In this document: positions 15,141 through 24,321 of the stretch, piece after piece
Layout: the number at the start of each line of letters is the position of its first letter
Position numbering within the stretch: position 1 is the stretch's first letter
From: Chitinophaga agri
Lineage (GTDB): Bacteria > Bacteroidota > Bacteroidia > Chitinophagales > Chitinophagaceae
DNA length: 64,000 bases
Assembly (NCBI RefSeq): GCF_010093065.1
Contig: NZ_CP048113.1
Location: 4,092,001 to 4,156,000 of the forward strand
Direction of reading: 5' to 3'
The notes under the pieces: model-generated
What the model saw: only the letters and a program-made list of their open reading frames with translations
Database searches by the model: none
What the model was told of the DNA's origin: nothing
Made by a program: the position numbers and the translations under genes

Positions 15141-16116
15141 GCAATACCATGATATTGTTCATCATGAACGCATCTCCGCCCTCTGCTACAATATTATACA
15201 CAGGCTGCTTACCTCCGGCCGCCTCTGTTTTATTGACCACTGTATACGTGACAAGTGTGTTGGTATGCTCATCCAAACATAGCAGCTGGTCGCCATTCAC
15301 CACAGTACCCATTTGCTTTTTGCCAGCTTTGGTTAATACAGGGTGATTAGGAGTCGCCTGCAAGACTTTACCTGATAATGTTACCTGGTGTACACCAGCG
15401 ACCTGCTGTTCAGCAACGTGCATCACTAACAGACTGGTAATGGCATAATTTTCTGCGTGATGTTGCACCAGTTCTTTTACACGGATGATATTTGTCTGGT
15501 GCGTAGCAGCATCCGGACTAATGATCTCATCTCCCGGACGGATATCACGCAGCGCTTTCTGTGTACCATTGGCGAGGTTTACCAGCTGATCACCCGGAAA
15601 ACAGATGTCAGTACCATAGGTACCTGCCTCTTCTTTCACATCTTTACCGGCATTCATTGATTTATATAACTGGTAACTGAACTCTTTGGATAATACATAA
15701 GAGAGCTTGAGTACATAGTTCTTTTCCACTTTGTCTATCGCGTGGATATCTTCAAAGTACTGGTTCCAGATGTCGCTGTTACTATTAAATAAAGGCATCA
15801 CCGCAGTGTATAACTTACCTGCCTCATTGGTATAAAAGATGACAGTAGCGATATCCAGCATGCTGTCTTTGGCAACCAGGCGGTAGAGGTCTATTCGTTT
15901 TTTCTGCCCGTCGTCGCCGGTGATGACGTAGGGTTTCCGCATTTCATAGCGATCCAGTATGTAGGTATTATTGAATTTAACGTATGTGTCATTGTCAAGA
16001 TCCTTAACGGTAAATGTCTTTGCTTTCGCATATTCCGCCATTGTCATCGGACGGGACTGCGCCAGCAATTGTATAGCTACAATCGAACAGAGTAATGTCA
16101 GCAGATATTTTTTCAT
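15133..16116 (-). CDS. Secreted protein with C-terminal Hint (hedgehog/intein) domain
   Basis: A 327-residue exported protein: signal peptide ending QLLAQ, an uncharacterised region (about 22-168), then a Hint domain (about 170-327). Hint hallmarks are the block-A cysteine in DICFPGDQLVNLANG (Cys172), RDIRPGDEII, the block-B motif ATPNHPVLT (Thr255, His258) and NGDQLLC. The frame ends MMNNIMVLQK; the usual terminal His-Asn and a C-terminal extein are missing, so if the domain is active it would more plausibly cleave at Cys172 than splice. It is the third gene of an operon (12 bp behind the aminotransferase) with two Tat-exported enzymes. The substrate of any processing is unknown. Confidence 0.82.
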   Translation of the reverse strand: MKKYLLTLLCSIVAIQLLAQSRPMTMAEYAKAKTFTVKDLDNDTYVKFNNTYILDRYEMRKPYVITGDDGQKKRIDLYRLVAKDSMLDIATVIFYTNEAGKLYTAVMPLFNSNSDIWNQYFEDIHAIDKVEKNYVLKLSYVLSKEFSYQLYKSMNAGKDVKEEAGTYGTDICFPGDQLVNLANGTQKALRDIRPGDEIISPDAATHQTNIIRVKELVQHHAENYAITSLLVMHVAEQQVAGVHQVTLSGKVLQATPNHPVLTKAGKKQMGTVVNGDQLLCLDEHTNTLVTYTVVNKTEAAGGKQPVYNIVAEGGDAFMMNNIMVLQK

Positions 16117-16128
16117 ACCATGATTTGA

Positions 16129-17301
16129 TTAAGATAATTCTTTGAAGGCAGCGGCAAATGCCTGCATTTCATCCATACGGCCGATACTGATGCGACACCA
16201 GTGACTATTGTTCATCTTCCAGTTACGTAGTCCGACACTCCGTTTCATCATTTCTTCCTGGAAGCGTTCTCCATCCATCTTCAGTGGGAACATCACAAAG
16301 TTCGTGAATGACGGGATATAGGAGTATCCTTCTGCTTTCAGTGTTTGATACAGGAACTGTTTGCTCTCGTTTGTCTTCTTCACTGTTTCTTCCATATAGG
16401 CTTTATCCTGGTAACTGGCCAGTGCACCACTAATGGCAGGAGCGGAAAGAGCGGCCCAGCTACAGGAGGTATTGGGCTGCAGTTTACTGATGATGGCTGG
16501 TGGCGCGATGATATAACCAATACGTAATCCGGCGAGCCCATATACTTTGGAGAAGGTACGTGCGACAATGATGTTCTGTCCTTTTTTGACACCACTGATC
16601 ATGGTTGTTTCTGCTGCATCAGGCAGATAATCGATGTACGCTTCATCTACAAATACCGTCACCTTTTGTGACACCCGTTCACAGAAAGCTTTCAGTTTAT
16701 CTTTATCGACGATAGTGCCGGTCGGATTGTTTGGATTGCAGATGTACACCAGCCTGATTTCCGGCGTGATCGCTTTTTCCATGGCATCCAGGTCATGTGT
16801 AAAATCTTTGGTGAGTGGTACTTTGATCCATTTGGCGTTCACCTTTTCACAGCGGGTAGGGAGATCATCATAGGTAGGATCGGCAGTAATGATATTACCA
16901 CCGCCGGCTAACAAACTAACAGCGGTACCGAGCAACAGTGGGGAAGACCCGGAACTGATCATCAGCATCTCGGGCGTAATACCTTCGTATGCGCAGATCT
17001 TTGCTTCCAGTTCAGGTATCAGTCTGATGGGATACTGATAGCTGGTCATGACAGCGTCCATAATCGCCTTTTTGGCAGCCGCAGAAGGCCCGAAAGGATT
17101 TTCGTTGGCAAATAGCCTGGCTTTCAGGTTCACCGGCAATTTAGGGGAGATAGAGAAGTCGGTGGCATAAGCGGTTGAGCTGCTGGTAACAGGAGCGGCC
17201 TGCAAACGACTGATCGCGGGCGGAAGCAGTGTCAGTCCTCCGGTAAACAACGCCGTTGTTTTTAGCCAGTCACGCCTGTTCATGGAGTTGGTGGTACTCA
17301 T
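16129..17301 (-). CDS. Tat-exported PLP-dependent aminotransferase, HisC-like
   Basis: A 390-residue class I/II aminotransferase resembling histidinol-phosphate aminotransferases. A twin-arginine signal MNRRDWLKTTALFTGGLTLL precedes the enzyme, so it probably folds with PLP in the cytoplasm and is then exported by Tat. Landmarks: NENPFGPS, SSGSSPLLLG (phosphate cup), CNPNNPTG (188-195), FVDEAY with Asp219, and the PLP lysine Lys252 in ARTFSKVYGLAGLRIGY. The start may be 17301 or the internal ATG at 17283, which begins exactly at the Tat motif. It is not in a histidine operon. The exported amine oxidase lies 35 bp upstream on the same strand, so an amino acid or amine is the probable shared substrate. 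Confidence 0.88.
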   Translation of the reverse strand: MSTTNSMNRRDWLKTTALFTGGLTLLPPAISRLQAAPVTSSSTAYATDFSISPKLPVNLKARLFANENPFGPSAAAKKAIMDAVMTSYQYPIRLIPELEAKICAYEGITPEMLMISSGSSPLLLGTAVSLLAGGGNIITADPTYDDLPTRCEKVNAKWIKVPLTKDFTHDLDAMEKAITPEIRLVYICNPNNPTGTIVDKDKLKAFCERVSQKVTVFVDEAYIDYLPDAAETTMISGVKKGQNIIVARTFSKVYGLAGLRIGYIIAPPAIISKLQPNTSCSWAALSAPAISGALASYQDKAYMEETVKKTNESKQFLYQTLKAEGYSYIPSFTNFVMFPLKMDGERFQEEMMKRSVGLRNWKMNNSHWCRISIGRMDEMQAFAAAFKELS

Positions 17302-17336
17302 AGCAATTCGTTTTGGTTGTAAAGAATATCTATACG

Positions 17337-18923
17337 TCAGCTGCCATTGGCAGTGGGATAGGAAACACGTTGGTTGGTCATGCGGGCATGTACGTCAGCT
17401 ACCGTTCTTCTGGCCGATTCAAATGCGCCCGCCATCCAGGCATTCAGGTAAGTTGTATGCTCTCCGGCAAAGTATACCTGTTTATCTGGTTGCAATAAGC
17501 TTTTGTATAAAGTCTGTCTGTTAATCCCTGTATATATCGCCCATCCGCCCATGCTATACGGTGTTTTGTGCCAGCTGACGGAAAAGGACGTTTCAAATTC
17601 CTTTGGATACTGCGGATGGATGAGGCTTCCTTTTTCCAATGCCAGCTTTTCCCGTTCTGCATGGGAGAGATTGCCGACACGTTTGGCTTTGTCGTGGAAG
17701 TTGTAATACCCCAGCAGGATACCTTTTTTACTTAAATAGTCGTACGAAGGATAAAAGATCTGCGTGAGTTCGTTGTTTGTGTGTGTGATACCGCCGAAGA
17801 TCTGCTCATCTTCTTCCCAGAATCTTCTTTTGAACTGCATGCCGATCTTACCGGTGACCATGTAGGGAACGTAGTCAATAGCGCGGCTTACATCAGAAGA
17901 GAAGTTATGCCGGATATTACTCAGAACGGGCAATGGCAGGGTGCAGATGCAAAGGTCCGCCTGTAGTTCACCAGGACCTTTTTTATCCTTGTACAGGATC
18001 TTTACACCTTCCGGGAGATTCAGAATATCAGTCACCTCACAATTATAACGCACCATTTTCCCGACCCGTTGTTCGAAGGCTTTGGCGATGGTATCCATAC
18101 CACCTATCGCCTGGAACATGGTCATCTGCAGCTCATACGTGTATTCTGCTACGTTATAAAAATCGGGGTCGGCCAGTCCGGAGGAGATGATATCCGCCAG
18201 TTTATGCGGATCTCCGATCTTACCAGCTTTATTCCCGGCGCCGGGTTGTTCGATAAAGCCTCTTCTGTCGGACGCTTTATATAACTTATCCAGGTCGAGG
18301 CCACCTTCTGCCCGCAGGTATTCCAGTATTTTCTGCGAGTCTTCCTTACTCAGTCCGGTGTCTATCTGGTGTTGGTCAATCGCTTTGGCCAGGAGTTCCA
18401 TTGTATATCCACGCAGGTCATTACGGATCTCTCTGGACCGTATCTTCCTATTGGACAACGGGCCATTTTTCCCTTCGCTGAAGAAATAAGTGGCTTCATT
18501 GACGTTGTTATATACCTGTATAGGCACCTGCAGTTCCCGGCAGTAGTGCATAGTAAGTTCGTGGTGATGTGGAATACGGGAAGGGCCGGCATTGAAATAC
18601 ATGCCATCATCGAAGGAGGCCGTTTGCGGGGCAATATCTGTTTCGTGATGAACGGCGCCTCTGCGAATGCTCCAGCATCTGCCACCGGCACGATTCCTGG
18701 CTTCCAGCAGGGTACACTGATAACCTAGTTTGGTCAGTTCGTAAGCAGCAGTCAGTCCGGCCAGTCCGGCGCCAAGGATAACGATCCTTTTGCCGTTACC
18801 GTTACCTGGCAGGTCGAAGGCGTGAGCGGGGGCGGGTTGCAGCATTCCCAAAGCCAGCATAGCCGGATAGGCGGCCGCAACTTTCCCTGTTTGGGATAAG
18901 AAGGCTCTTCTTGAAATTGACAT
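17337..18923 (-). CDS. Tat-exported flavin amine oxidase (monoamine/L-amino-acid oxidase family)
   Basis: A 528-residue FAD enzyme that oxidises amines or L-amino acids with oxygen, giving imine/keto acid and peroxide. It has a Tat signal (SRRAFLSQTGK), the dinucleotide-binding motif VILGAGLAGLTAAYEL (Gly51, 53, 56), the adjacent LLEARNRAGGR, and the C-terminal FAD block VYFAGEHTTYLNAWMAGA. Length is normal. First gene of the three-gene operon (amine oxidase, aminotransferase, Hint protein). The substrate cannot be set from sequence. Confidence 0.9.
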   Translation of the reverse strand: MSISRRAFLSQTGKVAAAYPAMLALGMLQPAPAHAFDLPGNGNGKRIVILGAGLAGLTAAYELTKLGYQCTLLEARNRAGGRCWSIRRGAVHHETDIAPQTASFDDGMYFNAGPSRIPHHHELTMHYCRELQVPIQVYNNVNEATYFFSEGKNGPLSNRKIRSREIRNDLRGYTMELLAKAIDQHQIDTGLSKEDSQKILEYLRAEGGLDLDKLYKASDRRGFIEQPGAGNKAGKIGDPHKLADIISSGLADPDFYNVAEYTYELQMTMFQAIGGMDTIAKAFEQRVGKMVRYNCEVTDILNLPEGVKILYKDKKGPGELQADLCICTLPLPVLSNIRHNFSSDVSRAIDYVPYMVTGKIGMQFKRRFWEEDEQIFGGITHTNNELTQIFYPSYDYLSKKGILLGYYNFHDKAKRVGNLSHAEREKLALEKGSLIHPQYPKEFETSFSVSWHKTPYSMGGWAIYTGINRQTLYKSLLQPDKQVYFAGEHTTYLNAWMAGAFESARRTVADVHARMTNQRVSYPTANGS

Positions 18924-19082
18924 TCTGGTTGATATATAAAAATATGCAATACTTGGCTACTACTGTAAATTATAACTATTTACTGACTGAACCTTATTAT
19001 TTATTCAAATGAGATAATAAATAATATATTTTTAATTTATATATCTTGTGGAAGAATAAAGTAACAACACAGTTATACGGAT

Positions 19083-20054
19083 ATGGGCTTTTTCGCGAAT
19101 TTATTTGGCCTTAGAGACAGCAAAAAAAAGCGGGAAAGACCTGCTTCAGCATTAACAGACGTAGACATTTTTGACAAAGAATTCCTGGCCGCCGCTTCCC
19201 GCTATACCAGCCGGCCGAAAGAGGAGATGAGCATGCGGGTACGCTCCGAAGAAACGAACGAAGTGATTCCCTTCGCCATTGCATTTCCGGAGGCATTTGA
19301 AGAATGGAAACAGGTAAAATCAATTTGGGACAAAAGGGGGATCATTTACAAGGTATTAGACAACTCTATCAGGGAGTCGATGAAACTCTGGCAGGTAATT
19401 GAGCGTTACAACATCGATCGTTATCCTGAACACGCATTGAAGATCGCAGCCGAATATGCTACCGGTCCGGATCTGACTGACGCTAACTTTCACATGGCAG
19501 TAGCGCGGTCCTACTTTATCCTGACCCGGTACAAGGAGGCGGAAGAGCGGGCAGAAAAGGCACTTAGCCTGGCGCCGAACCATATGAAAGCGAAAATATT
19601 GCTGGGAGACATCTGGTATTATACCCATCAACAGGAACGTGCACACGATCTATATAATGAAGTATTAAACATCAAACTGGCAAATGACTCCAGATCTTCA
19701 TTAACCATTCAGCAACTGGTGGGCTTTGACAATGACCTGTTGCATTCTCCTGTATATGCGATCACCATGTTAAGATCTGATACGGCGATCACCGAAACCA
19801 GCTGGGATCATATCGCCGGTGAGTTCTATCATTATCCGCATTTCCGCTCGGCCCATGCGGCATTCCTGGTACAACAGGAGCAATATATGAAAGCGTTTGT
19901 GAAGTTCATGACGCTTAGCCGGGATATGCCATGGTTTAAAGAAGGCGTGATCAATAGTTACAGTTTAATGCTGCAACTGGGATTAGAACCACAAATGGGA
20001 GAGGATAAAGCGAGATTAGAGGAGATCATCAGGAAGGAGCATTGGACGGTGTGA
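19083..20054 (+). CDS. TPR-containing protein of unknown function
   Basis: A 323-residue cytoplasmic protein. The N terminus (GFFANLFGLRDSKKKRERP) is short, amphipathic and basic. The middle holds about two clear tetratricopeptide repeats (MAVARSYFILTRYKEAEERA and the next, AKILLGDIWYYTHQQERAHD), which make a protein-binding scaffold; the rest is helical. No catalytic motif is visible. It is separated from the amine oxidase by a divergent A/T-rich intergenic region and ends before a long terminator hairpin. Confidence 0.8.
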   Translation: MGFFANLFGLRDSKKKRERPASALTDVDIFDKEFLAAASRYTSRPKEEMSMRVRSEETNEVIPFAIAFPEAFEEWKQVKSIWDKRGIIYKVLDNSIRESMKLWQVIERYNIDRYPEHALKIAAEYATGPDLTDANFHMAVARSYFILTRYKEAEERAEKALSLAPNHMKAKILLGDIWYYTHQQERAHDLYNEVLNIKLANDSRSSLTIQQLVGFDNDLLHSPVYAITMLRSDTAITETSWDHIAGEFYHYPHFRSAHAAFLVQQEQYMKAFVKFMTLSRDMPWFKEGVINSYSLMLQLGLEPQMGEDKARLEEIIRKEHWTV

Positions 20055-20080
20055 AACATTCGCGAACATTTTCACCTGCC

Positions 20081-20124
20081 ACACTAAAACGGGGTATTGC
20101 ATCCTGCAATACCCCGTTTAGTGT
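20081..20124. terminator. Long bidirectional terminator
   Basis: 20-bp inverted repeat with one bulged A: ACACTAAA-A-CGGGG... at 20081-20101 pairs with 20105-20124 across a 3-nt loop. It separates convergent genes. Confidence 0.7.
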
Positions 20125-20171
20125 GCATTAACAGAGTAATTTTATACACTACGGCCTGATAGTTACGAAGG

Positions 20172-21317
20172 CTACAACCATATTAACGGATGCCTTATGG
20201 GCAGGTTCCTCACCACTTCCGCATGCCCAGGCTGATGTTCCAGTCGCTTCCAGGCATTGAACCAATCCATCTCCTTCCAGGTATTCGCGCCAAAGATCAG
20301 GAAGGGATGTGCCACCGGCCATTCATCCCAATACATTACGTCCCTTTTATATGGCCATTGGCTCTTATTTGCCACATAAGGATAGAGGAACTTAATGCCT
20401 TTGCGGATAGTCCTGCCATCCTGCAATTCATATGTCCAGAGGTTATGCTCATCATCAGACAGTATCTGGCAGATTGTCGCCATCGCGTCCAGGTTAAAGA
20501 GAGAATAGCCATAAGGTTTCGTCCGGGCCAGCTCGAGCGGAAAACTCCCGTCAGCAGCCATTTGTCCCGGCAACAGCACCTCTTTATACCTATTTCTACA
20601 GAATGTCAGTAACGTCGTATCTCTGGTGAAGCGGGCAAAAGCAGCCACCTGCATCACCCAGCAGGTGCCATGATTGTTTTTGGCGTTCATTTCATCTTTG
20701 CCGTATGGATGTGTAGTGAGCCATTGCAGATAATCGCGGAACCACTTTCTGACGCCTTCCAGCAGTGTACGATCGAAGACCGCCGCCTCCTGCATCACCA
20801 GTACACCCTGCGCCACTTCCATCAAATGGATAGTATCAATGATACCGATACCCCGGCCTGTAAATCGCCCCTTGATAGCTTGTGCATATTGCAGATCAGG
20901 ATGCATCAGGGTGGCTGTATCTGTAAACCAGGCGCTGAGATGCCGCTGAGCAGCCACCACATATTGCGGATCACCGGTAATACGATAGGCAGACGCCAAT
21001 GCGCCTATAATACGGCTGAAACGGATCATGGCCAGGCGGTGGGCTACAAAATTATCCGGGTTCGTTATGCCATCTCTTTGCACATAGGGACTATCCGGAT
21101 GCCCGGGTACGGGCCACCAGTAGTCACCCTCCGAGTAGAAGTCATGCTTGCCACCAGCACTACGGCTACAGCCCTGCGCAGTAACCGTCACCGGAGCCTG
21201 TTTCAAGGCCCAGCCGGCCTCCGACAATACCTGCCTGCGCAATACGTCAACAATAGGCTTATCGGGTGTAAAAGCGCCTGAAAATACAAGTATCAGTATT
21301 ACTATAACGTGTTTCAT
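20172..21317 (-). CDS. Alginate-lyase-superfamily polysaccharide lyase (PL38-like)
   Basis: A 381-residue exported (alpha/alpha) toroid lyase with a signal peptide ending FSGAFTPDK. Family landmarks are GDYWWPVPGHPDSPYVQRDG, NPDNF, FTGRGIGIIDTIHLMEVAQG, the active-site region MNAKNNHGTCW (Asn-His) and LELARTKPYGYSLFNLDAM (Tyr pair). Enzymes with this fold cut uronic-acid polymers such as alginate or glucuronan by beta-elimination; several Bacteroidota members belong to PL38. The substrate is not decided here. The gene stands alone and is divergent from the lipoprotein gene at 21381; it is not in a SusCD locus. Confidence 0.82.
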   Translation of the reverse strand: MKHVIVILILVFSGAFTPDKPIVDVLRRQVLSEAGWALKQAPVTVTAQGCSRSAGGKHDFYSEGDYWWPVPGHPDSPYVQRDGITNPDNFVAHRLAMIRFSRIIGALASAYRITGDPQYVVAAQRHLSAWFTDTATLMHPDLQYAQAIKGRFTGRGIGIIDTIHLMEVAQGVLVMQEAAVFDRTLLEGVRKWFRDYLQWLTTHPYGKDEMNAKNNHGTCWVMQVAAFARFTRDTTLLTFCRNRYKEVLLPGQMAADGSFPLELARTKPYGYSLFNLDAMATICQILSDDEHNLWTYELQDGRTIRKGIKFLYPYVANKSQWPYKRDVMYWDEWPVAHPFLIFGANTWKEMDWFNAWKRLEHQPGHAEVVRNLPIRHPLIWL

Positions 21318-21380
21318 GGGTTATGCGTGGGTCTTAACACATAATACAAAACTCCTGCGATATTTTCCTAACTTGCCCGA

Positions 21381-22334
21381 ATGATCAAACGATTGCCTGT
21401 TATCCTGCTGATAGTTTCTGCCGCTTCCTGTGCCCGACCTGCCCTCCAGCCATTAAAGGTGGCGAAGAAGATCTTCAGTCCGCAGGCAGACACACTATTC
21501 ATCAGCCGTCATAGCACTGGTGATTATAGCGGTCATCCCAATGGAGAGGACCTACCTGCCGGGGTTAAGCCGTCCTTCAGGCTATTACAGCAGACCGCAG
21601 TTAAAAGTGTCATTGCGATGAATGTCAGCAATGTCGGACCGCATGCGGATAAATATCTGTTCTTTACCAAAGAAAGTAACTATTGGAAGCTGTATGCGAT
21701 AGCGGCTCCCACGCTTGCAAGGCTACATGACAGCAGAAGAAGGGAAATGGAAGCGCTGACACCAGCACAGATCGACTCTATTTTACTGGAGGCCAGCGCA
21801 TATGACGATCCGGCGTATAAAACCAGGGAAGATTTTGATTTTGTACTGAACAGTTTGCGCTTAAAGTTAGCACCAGATGATACATTGGTTGAGCATTTCA
21901 GGAAGTATCAGGCATCGTTCGATAGTTTGTGCGAAGCAGCACGTACACAGGATATCAGCAGCCGTATAAAGTTCGAAGCCATCCCGACTACACCGTACAC
22001 GATTGTACGATCGCCCGGAGATACAGCCACAGTACCACGCTTTACGTATAAACCTTATTTAAATCCGGAATATCCAATAGCTGCTGCGGGTAGCGAACAA
22101 CCACTGGAATTTGACAGCCGCCATTCCAAATTCAGCAGGTTATTAATCAGTAATGTTACTTCCGGCGGCTTTCTACCCAAAGAATGTCTTAGCTTCCATA
22201 TCCTGTATGATCAGGTCGGATACCTGTATGTAGCGGACGAAAAGAATCTGCCTGAACTAAATCCTGATAAGGTGATGATGTTAAGGAAACTGGCTGACCA
22301 CTGGTACCTCTATAAAGTGGCGATCTATTTGTAA
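21381..22334 (+). CDS. Hypothetical lipoprotein
   Basis: A 317-residue predicted lipoprotein (lipobox SAASC, Cys17). The mature protein has no motif I recognise. It contains a helical stretch (LNSLRLKLAPDDTLVEHFRK) between beta-rich ends and ends in MLRKLADHWYLYKVAIYL. Likely periplasmic and membrane-attached. Divergent from the lyase gene with a 63-bp gap that must hold both promoters. Confidence 0.75.
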   Translation: MIKRLPVILLIVSAASCARPALQPLKVAKKIFSPQADTLFISRHSTGDYSGHPNGEDLPAGVKPSFRLLQQTAVKSVIAMNVSNVGPHADKYLFFTKESNYWKLYAIAAPTLARLHDSRRREMEALTPAQIDSILLEASAYDDPAYKTREDFDFVLNSLRLKLAPDDTLVEHFRKYQASFDSLCEAARTQDISSRIKFEAIPTTPYTIVRSPGDTATVPRFTYKPYLNPEYPIAAAGSEQPLEFDSRHSKFSRLLISNVTSGGFLPKECLSFHILYDQVGYLYVADEKNLPELNPDKVMMLRKLADHWYLYKVAIYL

Positions 22335-22664
22335 CCTATATTAACCGCACAGAAAGACTGCCGCCTTAGTATTATGTAAGGCAAACCACTCAGCCAGCTA
22401 CAAAAATGCTGTCGGCACCCCGCCATATAAAAATGACATTTAATTAATATTCCGGTAACACGCGCTCGCCTGTCCTTTTATATTTTTGCTTCCGTCCATG
22501 ATCAACGGCACCGCCTATGTAAAACTGACAAGCGCAAAAAATAATCACGCGCCCCTTAAGCATTTACACAGCAAAAGAAATGCGGAGAAAATAAGTATCC
22601 TTGACCCGGTATTGCAGCAGAACGAAGTTATTTAAGTCCACGTCTCTCTTAAAACCTATCATAA
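22335..22664 (+). other. Intergenic region (330 bp)
   Basis: Contains TATTTTTG at 22481-22488, an exact -7 match without a clear -33 partner, about 180 bp before the next gene. A 45-codon frame (22498-22635) has no other coding support. Otherwise nothing recognised. Confidence 0.3.
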
Positions 22665-23579
22665 ATGAGAAAAACAACCCTCTTACTGTTAAGCTGCTGT
22701 AGCTTACTCCTCTTAACACAATGTCAGAAAGCTGACCAGGAAGTAACACCTAAAATGCAGAGCGAATCTGAAATAGCTGCAACAGCAGCTGCTGCTCCGT
22801 GCTCCTGCTCAGAAAGTTCCACGAAGGTAAGCGGCGCGTCGGCTCAGGCATGGGCAACTCAATTTGCGCCATTGATCAAATTTGACCGTGCGTCACCAGA
22901 CTATCCGACCACTGTAGAAAACATTTTCGCCAGCTCTGATCCGGCTACTATCGTATGTGGCGGTAAACTGGCGCTGATCGAAAGAACGGTACCAAGGTCT
23001 AAAGATTTCCCGACCTATTTCGATGTACAGGTACATCCGAGTGATGCCGACAGGATCTTCATTGACTACTGGTGGGCGTACAAACGTCAGGAGAACTGCT
23101 TCTCTAATCTGGGTGGGCACGACTACGATCTGGAACATGTTGTGATCCAGTTCAGACAGTCCACACAACGTATTATCTCTGTCACCTACTTCCAGCATGG
23201 CGGTTACTATACCAAAGACTGGAGAAGTAAGGCGGCTGGGACAAGAGTACAGGCCTGGGTAGGTAAATTTGCGCATGGTATGTATCACTTCGGCAGCTCT
23301 GTCACCTTACCAGGTTATGAGTGTGCATACTGGGGTGATTACAGAAATCCTAATGGTACCCAGGATGAGGTACTGACGGGCAACAGACTGGTTCAGATGA
23401 GCTGTGGTGCTACTGAATTCAATTTCAGTGGTAACTGGGGCGATCCCGGTAAAGGACCACTGTTCCGTGACCGCGCTTACTGGAACTTCCCTGCCTGCTA
23501 TGGCTCTGATGGCCCCTTCGGTCAGGACGGCTGCAGCGCATGTGATTTTGGTAATACAAAGCTGATCGGTACGATCTAA
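22665..23579 (+). CDS. Lipoprotein with a Vps62/NPP1-like domain
   Basis: A 304-residue protein with a lipoprotein signal (LLLLTQC, Cys20), then a Ser/Ala-rich linker with several Cys, and a beta-rich domain from about residue 65. FAPLIKFDR, then FIDYWWAYKRQENC and GGHDYDLEHVVIQF resemble the core of Vps62-related proteins, where an acidic-His sequence of the type H-x-x-D-x-E-H is kept; this is also the arrangement of necrosis-inducing NPP1 proteins. Many cysteines (PACYGSDGPFGQDGCSACDF) near the end suggest disulfides. Surface or periplasmic location is likely. Function is not known. Confidence 0.7.
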   Translation: MRKTTLLLLSCCSLLLLTQCQKADQEVTPKMQSESEIAATAAAAPCSCSESSTKVSGASAQAWATQFAPLIKFDRASPDYPTTVENIFASSDPATIVCGGKLALIERTVPRSKDFPTYFDVQVHPSDADRIFIDYWWAYKRQENCFSNLGGHDYDLEHVVIQFRQSTQRIISVTYFQHGGYYTKDWRSKAAGTRVQAWVGKFAHGMYHFGSSVTLPGYECAYWGDYRNPNGTQDEVLTGNRLVQMSCGATEFNFSGNWGDPGKGPLFRDRAYWNFPACYGSDGPFGQDGCSACDFGNTKLIGTI

Positions 23580-23727
23580 GTCATTTAAACTAGAACGGCT
23601 GTCAATTTGTACAATGGAAATGAAAGATGGGCGGAGTGTACGCCTGGAAAGCACTAAAATATAACTTATTGCCAGCTTATTATAGTGGCTGATGTCAATG
23701 GACAGGTTCCGTATGCCCATAAAAAAA

Positions 23728-23751
23728 GCCCGTAGCATTATTGCCACGGGC
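23728..23751 (-). terminator. Terminator of the 23776-24321 lipoprotein gene
   Basis: 10-bp hairpin with one mismatch (23728-23737 / 23742-23751), followed on the reverse strand by seven T. Confidence 0.65.
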
Positions 23752-23775
23752 CTCCTGTATAATACAGTAAGTAAA

Positions 23776-24321
23776 CTATTCAACGGTAACAGTCACTTCA
23801 TTTACTTTGCTCAGGCCGCTGGTAAAATCGCCCTGATACACTACTTTATAAGTGCCGGGAGCAGTGATCTTGTAACCTGTGGTCAGGTCAACTTCGCCAG
23901 ATACTTCACCTTTTGCAGGCACTGAGATGTACGCATCAGCAGGAGGTGGCGTTACTCTTTTCGCCATGATACCTTTGTACTGGATAGCCTCACCTTTACT
24001 GTCGGTTACTTCAAAGAAAGAGTTCATAAACTTCCCCTCCATTGGTGTATGCCATTTGAGGAAACTAACCGCGGTATCTGCGTGGTTAGTAACGGTAAAT
24101 TTCACCATAATAGGTGCGCCTGCTTTTACTTTCTCAGGAGCAGACATTACGGTTGTCAGTACAGCAGTATCTTTTGCTACTGGTGTTTCAGCTACAGCAG
24201 GAACGGTATCCTGTGCAGTGTGTGTTGAGTCATTCGCGCTCTGCGCGTTTTGGGACTGCTGACAAGCAGTGAAGGAGAACATGGACAGACATGCTGCCAT
24301 TGTGACAAGCTGGTTTCGCAT
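23776..24321 (-). CDS. Lipoprotein with an M35-metalloprotease-type N-domain but no protease
   Basis: A 181-residue lipoprotein (FSFTAC, Cys20), a Thr/Ala-rich linker, then one Ig-like beta-sandwich (about 58-181). The sequence NHADTAVSFLKWHTPMEG, later IQYKGIMAKRVTPPPADAY and VDLTTGYKITAPGTYKV, is the pattern of the N-terminal domain in secreted M35 lysine-specific metallopeptidases. The catalytic HExxH domain is absent and the gene ends cleanly with a terminator, so this is a stand-alone domain. It might bind a protease or a polymer. Confidence 0.8.
   Translation of the reverse strand: MRNQLVTMAACLSMFSFTACQQSQNAQSANDSTHTAQDTVPAVAETPVAKDTAVLTTVMSAPEKVKAGAPIMVKFTVTNHADTAVSFLKWHTPMEGKFMNSFFEVTDSKGEAIQYKGIMAKRVTPPPADAYISVPAKGEVSGEVDLTTGYKITAPGTYKVVYQGDFTSGLSKVNEVTVTVE

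Noticed and set aside
20670..21281. 203-codon frame on the plus strand across the lyase gene
   Set aside because: Antisense shadow of a well-supported lyase; no motifs of its own.
22498..22635. 45-codon frame upstream of the Vps62-like lipoprotein gene
   Set aside because: It starts near a -7-like sequence, but the protein has no recognisable pattern or ribosome-binding support, so chance is the best reading.
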